A program made the position numbers and the translations under genes. From Ctenosaura bakeri (Eukaryota; Chordata; Lepidosauria; Squamata; Iguanidae): a stretch of 64,000 nt of DNA. Under the pieces are notes generated by a model. The model made no database searches, was not told the DNA's origin, and saw nothing but the letters and a program-made list of their open reading frames with translations. Location of the stretch: the NCBI GenBank assembly GCA_948474755.1, contig CAOLHI010000425.1, positions 1 through 64,000 on the forward strand, in the 5' to 3' direction. Position 1 is the first letter of the stretch. Every line of letters starts with the position of its first letter. Below, piece after piece: positions 12,601 through 23,651 of the stretch.

Positions 12601-12920
12601 GTGGAAGAGGTGAAGAAAGTAGGAGAGAGAAGGATAGAACTCCAGATTAGACCAGCAAAGTGACAAGTAATGAAGAAGAATGAAGAAGTGATCAGGCTCA
12701 GGTGAATGTGGATACTGACCCTAATGAAAAAATGTACAAATGGATCTGAAATTTCATTCTTGGAATATTAGAGGGGTGAATTTGATCTTGATTTGATTTT
12801 GAATTTGAGGAAGAAAGATTTTTCATTGTTTGGATAAACAAAAATTGGATCTGATATGTTTACAAGAAACCAATATTAGAAAAAAAGATTTTTTTTGGTC
12901 AAATCCTAAATTAGGAATGA
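12600..12920 (+). mobile_element. L1 LINE, ORF2 endonuclease start (copy 3)
   Basis: From the ATG at 12740 the translation reads MDLKFHSWNIRGVN and later LDLICLQETNIRKKDFFW. These are the first catalytic blocks (SWNxxG and LQET) of the L1 AP-like endonuclease. Two early stops interrupt it. It is cut at 12920, where the Vingi-like LINE begins. Confidence 0.7.
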
Positions 12921-13551
12921 GGGGCGTGGCCAAGATGGCGGCGAAGACAGACTTGTGGTAGCAGAGCTCTCTCTTTAAACCTTCAAACAAGCTACTAAAA
13001 ACAGCTAAATCTCTTCAGACTCATATCTTAATTGCTAAGAGATGAAGAGGAGCTTTGCAAGAAGGAAGATTTATAGCTTTTTCCTGGCCGGAGGAGTGAC
13101 AGACGCTTACTGAGGGCTGAAGATAAGTTGTAACACTGAGCTGGGACTGTGAAGGTGCTAATTAAAGTGAAGTTTTTTCTGATATGAGACTTTCCAGAGA
13201 ACTGTGATTTACAAGTTGTGGAGGGTAATTGCACCATCTATGTACTAAACAATCTGGTGTGGTTTCCATCAGTAAAATACGAGCAAGTACCTGAAGCTCT
13301 TTCATTTCTCCCATAACTGCATTTCTAAATATACTACCTTAACCCCCAGTTAGCAAAGGTGATTACAAGAAAAGCATACAGAGAAATGCAAGACCCCCCT
13401 CTGTTTGAAAGTATTACATCAACTGGTCAAAGAAGAAAGGAACAAACAAAGATAACCTGTTGAGCAATTACTAAAAGCAAATGTACTAGTCTCAGGATCT
13501 CAGCACAGAGAACAGCTGATAGGAGTCAAGAGAAACAAAAGCACAGACTCT

Positions 13552-15458
13552 TTGGCAATGAATCTGGCTCTGGAAATTGCCCTTGCTGAGACTAAGTACA
13601 TTAAGGAATGCTCCCAAACTTGCGGGGAAAATAAACAGGTGGAAAAGCCCAATCAAGATCTGGAGCTCAACACTCATACGGAAGGGGCAATTTTGGAAGA
13701 ACCTCGTAGCAAAGAACTGAATATAGAAGACAACAGGTGAATAGAAGGGTGGCTTTGTTCCTTGTCTAAAGATATAGAGCATGTTAAATCTTTTATATCT
13801 GACTGTACTGAGCTCTTGACTCTATTTGTAAGGGTCTACAAAATCTTGAATATTGATAAGCAAGTAGATAAAGCTTTAAATGGTGGTAAGCTGCAACCAG
13901 TTAATTCAGCCAACTCTATTCATCAGGTTAAAGCAAATAAATGTTACCCAAAGAAAAAAACAAATAAGAAGGTTGTTAAAAATTTGAAGAAAACTAAAAA
14001 TATAAAGAATGTAAAACACCCGAAACATGCACCCAAGGTGAACTTTGAAAAGCTTTTCGACTTGCTATCCAAAGAGGTAAATAAAGAGATAAATCTTACT
14101 AAGACAGCAAATATAAAGACTAAGGACAACATCCGCGATAGCCCCTCAACAACAACTAATGACATTTTATTAACATCTCAGACTAATAAAAGCTCTGTCG
14201 CACAACACTTTGCTACATTGAAGGAATTAGAGGGAGAAGTTAATTTGCAGATTGATTCTCCTAGATACCAATCTGTGGTACTTCAGGATCCCTAGTCTGT
14301 ATCAGCACTTAAGAGAAAAAAATTATCAAAAGAGAATACCATTGGTACTACTTGGAAACTAGTGCTGGCTAGGCAGAAAGTAGTAATTCTGAACTACCCT
14401 AAACCAGCAGGGATTCTATCACAGTATGAACGTAAAGTTCATTTCATAAAATTACTCACCAGCTCCTACACTGACTTCTGCACCTTCAGAGATATAACTG
14501 ATATAGAATATATATTCTTCAATTACGCCTGTGCTCGTGCAGTGGTAACATTCACAAACAGTTCACTGGCGAGTCAGATGTTAAATAGCAAAGATAAATT
14601 ATTGCATCTTGGCCTAAAGGTGACAAGGATGTTTGAAAACCAAGCTCCTCCAGTACAGTTAAAAGGGAGTAATCCCAGATCTGCTACACAAAAACACAGG
14701 GCTTATGAAAACCTGATTGACCTAACTGATGAGCATCTGGACCTGACAGAACCCACCCTAGCTATCTCCCAAACAGAAAAACAAAGTACATTCCAGCTGA
14801 ATCATAGTCCAGACTTCCTACACCACCAGAAAGAAGAAATATATTTTGATGAGGAGAAAGCATTACTGAACTCATTCTCTGCCTTACTCCCTGAGGAACA
14901 AAACAGTATCCTGAAACGTTTAGATATTTTGAGAATGATATTATTTAACAAGCAATTCTCAAATACCCATAAAACTACTGCCACAGAAGTAGTCTCAGAG
15001 ACAGTAACTGCACATTTATCTGAGGAAAATCACCATAAAAATAAAGGAATTTGCATTTCATTTCCTCAAGGGAAAAAACAAACATCGTCTATCATCATAA
15101 GACCTCCTGAACTCACTGCGCAATCTACTACATTTCAGTTGATGTCACCAACTGTTAAGACAAAAGCCCCTCTACAGACTGACAAGCCACTTTTAGACAA
15201 CCATTTATTAGGATCAATAATACTCCACGACATTCCTGCTCAATACTCCACGACATTCCTGCTCATCAACTCCTGAAGAGGAGTATTCCAATAATTTCCA
15301 GTGTTAGCAGACCAGCTCCCCAGTTAGATCTCACAGAAATACTGGAAGAGGATGTAAGCAATCAAGTGGTAGGGAAGAAAATTACAAAAGGGCAACATCT
15401 TGCTATCGAATATAGAAACCCATCTAATTCAGTAGCAGCACCCACAAAAACATCCTGA
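13552..15458 (+). pseudogene. LINE ORF1 (RNA-binding protein), broken
   Basis: One frame runs from 13552 to 15240, interrupted by TGA at 13738-13740 and TAG at 14293-14295. A 23-bp tandem duplication (15219-15241 and 15242-15264) then shifts the frame and causes a premature stop at 15274-15276. Without the second unit the frame would stay open to TGA at 15456-15458, 16 bases before ORF2. Residues coded by about 14380-14640 (KVVILNYPKPAG...ARAVVTF) align in pattern with ORF1 of the minus-strand LINE (VMLQITYNRI...KRIVLTF), suggesting an RRM-like fold. The lysine-rich middle (about 13930-14060) suits nucleic-acid binding. Non-functional in this copy. Confidence 0.65.
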
Positions 15459-15474
15459 CAAAAAATGTTCCAAC

Positions 15475-17245
15475 ATGCTGTCATGGAATATCGGAGGGTG
15501 GATAAGGAAAGCATTAGATCCTTCCTATATAGAATTTATTCAAAAACATGAGATATTATTTCTTCAAGAGATGTGGACCACTAGAGACATTCGTGTTAAT
15601 GGCTTCTCTTCTTATTGTTTAGCAGGAACTCCAAGTAAGAAGGGTGGACGAGTTAAAGGAGGTTTGAGCATATTGGTGGCAACAAAGCTCAGGGCCTTAC
15701 TTGTCAAATTGTAGCCCTTGGACTCTTTGGCTCTGGCTCTGTTACTAAGATGCAGGTCTTTATGTCTTTTACTAATCAATGTATATATTCCACATCAAAG
15801 GGAAAAGCAGACAGTTAAAAGTAAATGGGCCAAGCTAGAAAACTATATTGACAATATGATTAATAGGTTCCCTGATGCGTCAGTAATAGTGGCTAGAGAC
15901 TTAAATGCTCGAATTGGCCAATCTGATAATGCTCTGTATTCTTATTACCATGAATCTCCACCTGAACCAGGTGAAGCTCACCCCATACCATTTAGACAGT
16001 CTAAAGACAAAGGCTGCAATTTTTCAGGCTTATGTCTTTCAAAAATGATTAATAGGCTAGACCAGGTAATTTTGAATGGAAGTATTAATGGTGATACTGC
16101 AGGGGAATACACTTACATCTCCAAGTCAGGAGCATCAACAATAGATTATATTATAGTATCCTACAATCTTTTGAATAGGGTCTCTGAGTGTAAGGTGGGG
16201 GACAACATGGAGAGTGATCATCTTCCCTTGTGTCTGTCCCTTATGGCAGAGAATGATATAATTTGTAACGAGTCTCTGAATGGAGACGTAGAGTTGAGAT
16301 ATTCTTGCATTAGATGATCTAACCATTCAATGAAGAAATCTCTAAAAAACTCAATTCCGAGGAATGTGTAAAAATAAGAACTAATCTATTAAATGCAAAT
16401 TCTACAGAAAGAACAATAACACTGTTTCAAGACATGATATCCCATCTGCAAGACTATCTAAGTCAAAAAAAGGGAACAAAACTCTCCTATTCATCATAGA
16501 AATCCAAATGCTGGCTTGATCAGGAGTGTATTGCTATGAAACGTACTCTGTTGGAAAAATATAGGGCTTATAGGGAAGCTAACATCTCCACGTTGCCAGA
16601 TGAGTGGTCTGAACTTAAAAGAAAATACAAAGTTTTGATTAAAGTAAAAAAGAACCAAGCACGAAAAGAAGCATGGCAACATTTAATAGGTGCCTCCCTA
16701 AGGAAGGACTCTGCCTCTTTCTGGAGAATTGTTGTGAGAGGATGGCAAGATACCCCTTCAGAAGTGGAATGTTTCATCTCAGCTAGGGTTTGGGAAATAT
16801 ATTTCCTTTCTTTGTTTGAAAGGAAACACCCCCCCCCAAATACTTTCCTTATCTTTGAACAGTGCTGGTCCAGAATGCTCCCCAGTTACCACAGAGGAAG
16901 CTCGGCATCTCATTTCAGGATTAAAAGTGGGTAAAGCACCAGGGGCAGACAATATCCCACCAGAAGTATTTAATACTAATATGGACTGGTGGACCCCAGT
17001 CCTTGCAGAATTGTTCATTAGCATTGACCGTTCTGCCGTCATTCCTGACGACTGGAGATTAGCGATTATTATACCAATATATAAAAAAGGGAAAAGATCT
17101 GATCCCCTAAATTACAGACCCATCAGCCTTCTAAGCATAGTTAGCAAATTATACGTGGCCCACCTTTACACTAAATTGGTGGACTGGATGGATCAGGAAC
17201 ACATTTTAGCAGATGCACAGGCAGGATTTAGGGCGGAACGGAAAA
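15475..17245 (+). pseudogene. LINE ORF2 (AP-endonuclease + reverse transcriptase), broken and truncated
   Basis: It starts MLSWNIGGWIRKALD, the first endonuclease block, followed by ILFLQEMW, INVYIPH, RDLNARIG (normally GDFNARxG), STIDYI and SDHLPL, in the order of AP-like LINE endonucleases. TAG at 15712-15714 breaks it in frame. A stop at 16315-16317 and a frameshift before 16536 follow. A run of C at about 16828-16836 causes another shift. RT blocks then appear: GKAPGADNIPPEVF, IIIPIYKKGKRSDPLNYRPI and DAQAGFRAER. It ends before the catalytic RT box. Confidence 0.75.
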
Positions 17246-17261
17246 AAGGGAATCATTAGAG

Positions 17262-17648
17262 ATACTTATGATATACTTAAATTCACAGAGCTGCAGATGT
17301 TCAGTGGTCTAGTCTTTATATGAAAATAACTGTAGCAGAAATGGTGGAAGATTAAAAAAAAGGAGGGAGAGCACCATTTTTTTTCCTAAGACAAATAATG
17401 GTTAAAGATAAGTAGTTAACATATAAAGATTTAGTACAGCTAGATGGAAAATAATTGAAAATGAAAACAAATGAGGAATTGATTGAAAGTGGTAATGACA
17501 CCAGATGGGTTTCTTAGAGACAGTTAACTGAACAATTTTAAATGGACAAAAAAATTGTTTGCCCTTGAGTTTGAAAAAAGAAACAGAATTTGAGGAACAA
17601 ATGTGTAAAGATGATGAACGTGTAATATATAAAATGTATAAGATATTG
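17262..17648 (+). mobile_element. L1 LINE fragment, ORF2 C-terminal region
   Basis: The degraded reading TYKDLVQLDGK then RQLTEQF.MDKKI resembles KYKDLLMKSED then RQLTERFKMDKNLF of the L1 copy at 11150-11300. It ends where the TAGGGATG repeat starts. L1-like 3' sequence probably continues at about 18510-18905. Confidence 0.5.
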
Positions 17649-17764
17649 TTAGGGATGAGCCAACCGAATCCGCAAATCCTCGAATCCTTGGGAAGGATTT
17701 GAGATTCTCAGATCCGAATCACTGGGCCAAAACAGGTGAATCAAATCTTTTGAATCCCTGCACA

Positions 17765-18106
17765 CCTGGAGGCCTGAGCTAGTGTGAGAGCCCTGGATCA
17801 GGCTCGCATGGGTGTGCAGGGGTGGCAAGAACCTACTTCCTACACGCCTGGAGGCCTGATCTGGAATGAGAGCCCCAGATCAGGCCCAGCGGGCACGCAG
17901 GAGTGGCAAGAGCTGCTTTCCTACACGCCCGGAGGCTGAGCTGGCACGAGAGCCCCGGATCAGGCCCACGTGGGCTCGCAGGGGTGATGATAGCTGCTTT
18001 CCTGAACGCCAGGAGGCCTGAGCTGGTGCAAGAGCCCCAGATCAGGCCTGTGTGGGTGTGCAGGGGCGGCGAGAGCCTCTTTCCTGCATGCCTGGAGGCC
18101 TGAGCT
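17765..18106 (+). repeat. Minisatellite, 81-82 bp unit, four units plus a partial fifth
   Basis: Units start at 17765, 17847, 17928, 18009 and 18091 with CCTGGAGGCCTGAGC or a close variant, then GAGAGCCCYRGATCAGGCC and a GTGCAGGGGYGGC block. Spacing is 82, 81, 81 and 82 bp. The array is much more GC-rich than its surroundings. Confidence 0.9.
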
Positions 18107-18182
18107 TGCTCCTGCTGCATGCCCCTGTGCCTACCTCCCTCTGCAAGGTAATTATTCTCTTCTTGCTATTCTTTTGACTTAG

Positions 18183-18352
18183 ACTGGAGGGTAGGGATTG
18201 AGACTGGACTAAAGGCTGGTGTTTGTTTTTGTTAAGTGCCTTCCTTGTTTTAGGACTTGAGACTGGACATCAGGGTAGAGAATTGAGACTGGGCTAGAGG
18301 CTGGTGTTTTTTGTTTTTTTAAAGTGACTTCCTTGTTGCAGGACTTGACTGC
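18183..18352 (+). repeat. Two-unit tandem repeat of about 83-85 bp
   Basis: GACTGGAGGGTAGGGATTGA at 18183 and GACTGGACATCAGGGTAGAG at 18266 begin two copies. Each continues through GAGACTGG.CTA.AGGCTGG and CTTCCTTGTT..AGGACTTGA. Confidence 0.8.
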
Positions 18353-18905
18353 AAAGTACAGTGTTCTTGAGATTTCAAGAACAGCTAAAGAAGATTCTTT
18401 TGCATGACTCCCTTGCAAAGCTTTCATACACAATTCCGGGATTTGTAGTTGGACAAGGTGTCACAGCCTTCTCTGCCAAAGTATGCTAGATGCCCACACC
18501 TGGAGAGACATTCAACAGTAGAATTTGAATAATATGTCTACAAATATTGTTGTACTTTTTATATGGTAGCATTAGCATATTTAACAAAATAAAAGGGTGA
18601 TTGTAAATATAAATGTAGTTAAATTTTATATAATCAGTTTTCTAGATTAAGACTAAGAGTAGATTTAGTTATAGATGATTTATTGAACTTTAAAGTATAT
18701 TAAATAATCACAAATAACTATTTTCTTGGGAGTCAGAAGTCATGTGTGTGCCCCTTTTAGTGTTTTTGTGTTAGTTTGTTTAGACAGTTTGTTCATTTGT
18801 CTAGATAGTAAATGTGTATTTTCCCCCTTATACATAGTTTTAGGTATTTTAAAAACATTTTTAATATATATATATTTAAAAACTAACTATTTTGTTCAAT
18901 GTGCA

Positions 18906-20330
18906 TACACTAGGGATGTGAAGGATATTCAGATTTACCCATTGTCAGTGAGACACAGCTGTCATCTGTCTCACATGAGATGTCTCACCTCTTGTCGTGG
19001 AGTGACACAATAGGGACTTTATTTTTCATCCAAAATTCCCTAATTTGTATGATTAGATCAAGATTTCCATAATTTGTATGAGATGTCTCTACACAAAACT
19101 AGTCTCATTTCCCTTTCTCAACCATGGAATGCACACATTAGGATCAAATACAGTAGAAAAACTTTTTGATCAAAAAGATGTAAGGAACCCATCTAGTTCT
19201 TATAATTCCTAAAAGTTCATGCCAGAAGGTAGCAGCAGCCATTGTTTGCAAAAACATGATTACAATTTGTTTAAAAGTAAGAACAATTAACAGAGAATGA
19301 AAAACCTGCAAGATAGCAAAACCTTTTGCTATCTTGCAGGTGAGAAGTTTCAGTTTCTTGTTCTCACATGTGAGAAAAGCAAGTGAGACTTTTCTGAAAG
19401 AAGCCATAGTCTCTATTACTCTATTAAGTTTTATTAAGACACCTTTGGGTTTCACTTCAGTAAAGACATCTGAAGTCTCAACAGTCACAGCATGTAAATT
19501 ATAGCTTGCTGTTTTATCTGTTTTTGTTTTCCTGATTCCCAAAATATGGCAATGATTGTAACCAAGTATCACTATTACTCTATTGTCTATACTAAAGAGA
19601 AGATATGACTCAATTTTCCTCTTCTTAAAAACACCTCTAGATGACATCAACTATATGCCATAAATGATTCAGAATTATTTCCTAATAGTGTAGAAATTTA
19701 CATTTTAAGAGAAACATAATCAAAGTTCATTAAGCTCCTAGGGGACTAAATGGAACTGACATTTGGAGAGTGGATCCATGCATGCTTTTCTCCATTAGTT
19801 ATTTAATCACATTCAAAAACAAGTGAAATGTTTTTGAAAATCAGATTTCAAGAGAAGAAAATCAGGAAACATACTGTCTCTTCTCATTATATCCTGGTAA
19901 ACTATTTCTAGTTCAGCAAAACCTTTTAGAGTTGCAGTACATAAACTAAGTGACTTTAAAGTCTGCAGTGTGAATCTTCTTTCATCTTATACATGCACAC
20001 ACACAGACACAGACATTTGTTCCTGGTTATGCAGATAATAAACTGGAACCAGACTTCTTGTCCTTTTGCCAATTTTTGCATTCATCTCTTTCTGTCCTCT
20101 CCCCCTCCCATTTCCACCCCTTTAGAAGGTCCTTGCACACCTCAGTTGGTGTTTCAGATGCTTTAGGTCTGGAAGTTCCTCAGCACATAAAAGCAGTCAA
20201 CAGATTGAAAAGACATTGGGTTGAATCCAGATTAGCCAAAATTTGTTTATAAGTCTAGAACTTCAAACATTCTTATTAGTCCAGGATTCTCAACAGGGTT
20301 TCCTGATACTCAAGAAACCAATATTTTTGA
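18906..20330. other. Unassigned stretch with a strong short palindrome
   Basis: A TAGGGATG motif at 18911 could be a hAT end, but no partner is found. GAGATGTCTC occurs at 18977 and 19080. A minus-strand open frame of 168 codons (19144-19650) spans the palindrome at 19305-19340. It has no recognised domain and is probably chance. Confidence 0.4.
19305..19340. repeat. Perfect inverted repeat, 17-bp arms, 2-nt loop
   Basis: CCTGCAAGATAGCAAAA (19305-19321), CC, then TTTTGCTATCTTGCAGG (19324-19340). The arms match exactly. Confidence 0.95.
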
Positions 20331-20337
20331 AAATTCT

Positions 20338-20574
20338 TGAGCTTGTTTGGAGGTTCTAGCAGGGGAGCGCAGCTATCGTATACCCTTGACCAAAGAACGG
20401 TACACTCCTTCTATCTGGGATGTTTGTTCTCTTCCACCGAGTGCGCAGCTTCGGAAGGGACACACATGGAGCAGTGAGGGAGGAAGGGGACACTCGCCTA
20501 GCCAGCCAGATCAGCCGAATCAACCCGAGCAATCAATGGGGTGACAGATGTCGCAGCCAGATTGCCCTCACATC
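20338..20574 (-). ncRNA. RN7SK: 7SK snRNA-derived copy (RN7SK-like), 3' truncated, probable pseudogene
   Basis: Read on the minus strand from 20574, the sequence follows vertebrate 7SK RNA closely. It starts GATGTGAGGGC.ATCTGGC, then GACATCTGTCACCCCATTGA, GATTCGGCTGATCTGGCTGG, TCCCCTTCCTCCCTCAC, GGTCAAGGGTATACGA, TAGCTGCGCTCCCCTGCTAG and AACCTCCAAACAAGCTC. It stops there, about 238 nt of a normal length of about 331 nt, so the 3' hairpin and terminal U-tract are missing. 7SK RNA normally scaffolds the HEXIM/LARP7/P-TEFb complex that restrains transcription elongation. In the first hairpin the two opposed GAUC motifs that bind HEXIM read AATC and GATT here. No TATA box or proximal element is obvious upstream. 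A retro-copied pseudogene is therefore most likely; a divergent functional gene is unlikely. Confidence 0.92.
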
Positions 20575-21109
20575 AAATTAAATTTCAGTCAAATTAGTAC
20601 ATGTCCTCTCTGTACTCCTGTGGAAAGAACCAAACCCCTCACCTTTCCAGTGTTAGTGCTCCAACACTGGGGATGGGAGGAGGATCATGAGCATGGTCTG
20701 GGTGAAATTCTGGCTCAAAAGTCCTCCCAGGCTCTAACCAGGCCCACAGGCCAGGAGAACATTTAAGCAGCCCTGATACTGGTCTAAATTATTTCCCTCT
20801 CTTTGTGAGCAATGGGAGGAAAATAATCTAATCTTCACCTGTGCAGATAGAATATTTTAGCTTTCCATTGTTGCATATAGCTGGCTCTTAACTTTTGCAC
20901 CTTTAACTTCCATGAATTTGATAATTCGCAAGTGTGTAGCTACTGCTTAACTAGGAATGTACCTGTAGGTATTGGAGGTGATATTACTGTACTGTAATCA
21001 CAGAGAGTAGCTCCCTGGGCTCTGCTTTCCTCTCCTCTCCTCTTCCCACTGCTGCTGTTCGGCAGTGTGGCTGGTTGGTGGTCAGTCCTCCTTTCCTGGC
21101 ACCTACCAA

Positions 21110-21392
21110 AAGTAGGGGATCATGAAGCACTATCCAAAAAGGGACTTGTGCACATGAAAGTTGATAACTCTGCTCCCCAGAAGGGGTGGAAAATGACAAA
21201 GCACTGCCTAAAAAGATACTTCTGCATATAGAAGTCAATAATTCTACTTCACAAAAGGAGGTGGGATCATCAAGGACAGTCCAGAGAAGGACTTCTGCAT
21301 ATGGAAGTCAATAACTCTGCTTCCCAGAAGCAGGGATCATAAAGCACGGTCCAGAAAGGGACTAGTGCACATGGAAATCAAGCCCTGTGAGG
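21110..21392 (+). repeat. Degenerate tandem repeat, about 70-74 bp unit, four units
   Basis: A block like AGCACNRTCCARAAAGGGACT followed by TGCAYATGGAAGTCAATAACT recurs with anchors near 21130, 21204, 21277 and 21347 (spacing 74, 73 and 70 bp). The sequence before it (about 20885-20935) resembles, in reverse, the stretch at 59310-59360, so the array may sit in a larger interspersed repeat. Confidence 0.75.
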
Positions 21393-21529
21393 ATCTAGGA
21401 CCTTTTCTAAAATAAGTATTGGAGACTGGCAGAGGCCACAGGATCCCCTGGAGGCAGCCTCAGAGTTGAAGCAGAGGCATTGTGGTGCCAAAGTAGCAAA
21501 GGCAGTAAGGGGTGGAGCTGTTGGTGGCT

Positions 21530-21604
21530 GCTGTAAAAATCTCTTTCAGTGTTGTCTTCCTTCTCCTTGAGAAGGATAAGGACACTGAAGGAGATTTTTG
21601 CAGC
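21530..21604. repeat. 75-nt imperfect hairpin
   Basis: The arms start GCTGTAAAAATCTC on the left and end GAGATTTTTGCAGC on the right. Across 36 positions about 30 pair exactly and others can wobble. The loop is only a few bases. The size is like a microRNA precursor, but the tiny loop is more typical of a collapsed inverted repeat. Confidence 0.75.
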
Positions 21605-21609
21605 TGCAG

Positions 21610-22480
21610 AGTCTGTAGCATGTATGCTTAAGGGCCTAGCGATATTTGCAGTTTTTCCAGTTTCATGGGAATACAACTCCACAAATGACCACAGAAGTTG
21701 AGGGAACACTATATTGTAAAATTCACACAGAGTTAGACCTACAGGATAGGCGTTATAGAACAATGTCACCTGAAGAGTTGTAAACAATGTCCTTAGATTT
21801 CAACTACCTGTCTTTTAAATTTTGTCTGACAAAAAACATCTGGGACAAAAATTATCTCAACAAATCTGTTGCATTTTTGTTAGCTACATTAAAAAAAACA
21901 AAAAAACCAAGGGCAGCTAATAACACCTGGTGCAAATAAGTGTTTTCTGGCTTTGGGTATAGTGTTTATCTTTTATTCTGTACACACAAACGCTTCTGTG
22001 GCCTTGGGGCATTTTAATACCCAGCAACACACTGGAATTCTTACTGAGCTCAGAAAATACCCCCAGATTATGGTTTGCAATGGAAATCTTTTTTAGAACC
22101 CTAGATGAGGGTTAAAAGGGAGGGGAAAAGCCTGGCACCCTGCTAGCAGAAACCCCACAAAAAGTCTGGGAAACATCAGAATAGCCCAGCCTCAAAGCTC
22201 TCCAACTGAATTGTAGGACTGAAATGCTCAATGTTATGCCACTCACACATGAAATCAAGAAAATGAAACTTAACAAAATAAAAACAAAACATAAAAAGAA
22301 CAACAGTTAGATATCAGTTAAAAAAAACCATTTACTTTGTAAAAGTACAAAGCAGCCCCCCTGCCAAAACAAACAAACAAAAAACAACCTCCTGAAAAGG
22401 TTTTCCTTTCCCTTCTTCAAAAGTTGGTCTGCCCTTTGCCATTTTTTGATTCTTACTTAAAAGTTACTATGTAGCATTGT
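21610..22480. other. Unassigned non-coding stretch
   Basis: No gene or clear repeat is seen. It contains short A-rich runs (about 21888-21907 and 22320-22385). Confidence 0.4.
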
Positions 22481-22860
22481 GACAATGGCCCTTTTCACAC
22501 GGGGCTCTGAAATCTTCCCACCGCGATCCAGGCAGGCTTTTTCCCAATCCCCGCTAAAACGTGCCGAACTTTTGTCGTTTCTCATGGCTCTATCGGCAAG
22601 AGGCTAGGCGAGCATTATCGCATTCACACAGCACGGCCATAGCCCCTCCCAACGTTGTCCTTTCCCCGTCCTACCTAGCGTTTGATTGGCGGTGCCCTTT
22701 TTTCAAAAAGTAAAAGCTTGGGCGTCATCGATGACCCCAAAAACGCACGTGCGTCCCCTCGCACCCTCCCGGGATCCACCCCCTCCCCGCGCCTGCTGAA
22801 GCGCCGCGGAAACTTTTGACAAAAACTTTTCCTGCCCGCTCGCTTTTTGCTGTTTTGAGT

Positions 22861-23651
22861 ATGGCGAACGAGCAGTTGAGGGAAATAACTGGGCTCCTTG
22901 CCCCGTTTATGACAGCAATTGCAGCCTTGTTAGGAACGCTTGAATATTGCTGGCCCGAAGATGGTGCGAGTAGGCGGGGGGACTATGATGAGCACCTCCA
23001 CACCATTGCCCACTGCCTTACAAGACATGGCCACGAGAGGAGCGTGGAGGAGGTCCGGACCCGGTTCCGCGACTTGCACGCGCAGTTCTACTCCTCCCTG
23101 CGCACCTACAATGGCCACCCGCCCCCCCACGCAAGGCCTCCCTTTTTCGAGGTCATGCGAAGCCTGTGGAGGGCGGCGGGGAGCCCCAGCTGGACAGCTG
23201 GTGGCAGACGTGAGTAACCCCCACGCACAGCGGCTGTGTGGCTATGGGAACCCCAGGAGAATGGTTGTCATGCATCCCCCAGAAAGGGGGATGCACCCTG
23301 CCCGATGAGAGCCCACGCTACTTTACTGTTTCAATTCCATAGGCAGAAGACGCCATGCGCCTGGCCATCAAGCCTCTGTGGACACGCAGGGCCCGGCACA
23401 GACGGAAGGTAGGGAAACCTTTATTTAAAGTGGCCCTTGACCGCATTTTTGATTTCCACCCTAACGCCCAAGCAATAAATAAACGACACAATAAAGTTTC
23501 CTCCTTCAAAAAGGCTGCTGTGGACGCGCACATGCCTAATCGAATTTCACCTGTGTTTTGGCCAGCAGAACAAGAGAACATCCCTCAACCGGAGCGGCCA
23601 GGGACGGATGTGGAGGAGCCGGAGGAGGAACACCCCTGTGCCCAGGAGTAG
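22861..23651 (+). CDS. Harbinger Myb/SANT-like DNA-binding protein, three inferred exons
   Basis: Exons inferred from splice signals: 22861-23209, 23343-23408 and 23566-23651. Introns start GTGAGT and GTAGGG and end CATAG and GCCAG. The spliced frame is open for 166 codons and ends TAG at 23649-23651. The start at 22861 has A at -3 and G at +4, a good Kozak context; an in-frame upstream ATG at 22816 is weaker. Exon 1 contains the Myb/SANT-like module: HTIAHCLTRHGHERSVEEV, RTRFRDLHAQFYSSLR, then RPPFFEVMRSLW, matching the pattern of a third-helix RT..QCR.K...L followed by the PFFEELD motif. The C-terminus is acidic (VEEPEEEHPCAQE). Harbinger Myb-like proteins bind the transposon and bring the transposase into the nucleus. 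Splicing is inferred, but frame and stop agree across all three exons. Confidence 0.7.

Larger units (their letters stand above)
12921..17245 (+). mobile_element. I/Jockey-group (Vingi-like) LINE, plus-strand copy, 3' truncated
   Basis: The 5' end reads GGGGCGTGGCCAAGATGGCG, comparable to the 5' end of the full-length copy at 30790-36082 (GGGGAATTCGAAGATGGCG). ORF1 and then ORF2 follow in the same order and with similarly short spacing. The copy stops within the RT fingers/palm region after an AGFRAER motif, before the catalytic FADD box, so it lost its 3' third. 17246 onward is L1-like again. Confidence 0.8.
17649..18510 (+). mobile_element. hAT-like non-autonomous element carrying a minisatellite (right end unclear)
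   Basis: It begins TAGGGATGAGCCAACCGAATCC, like the reverse-complemented 3' end of the hAT at 2036-2131, with the same GAATCC-rich subterminal sequence. The interior has no transposase: an 81-82 bp tandem array and then a two-unit repeat. I see no matching inverted right end, so the border is approximate. Confidence 0.45.

Noticed and set aside
13552..15458. Host gene with several exons
   Set aside because: The frame is a LINE ORF1: it precedes an endonuclease-RT frame, starts downstream of a LINE 5' end, and matches the layout of the full-length copy on the other strand.
19144..19650. Minus-strand open frame of 168 codons
   Set aside because: No recognised domain, low complexity of residues, and it runs through a perfect palindrome; no splice or promoter support.
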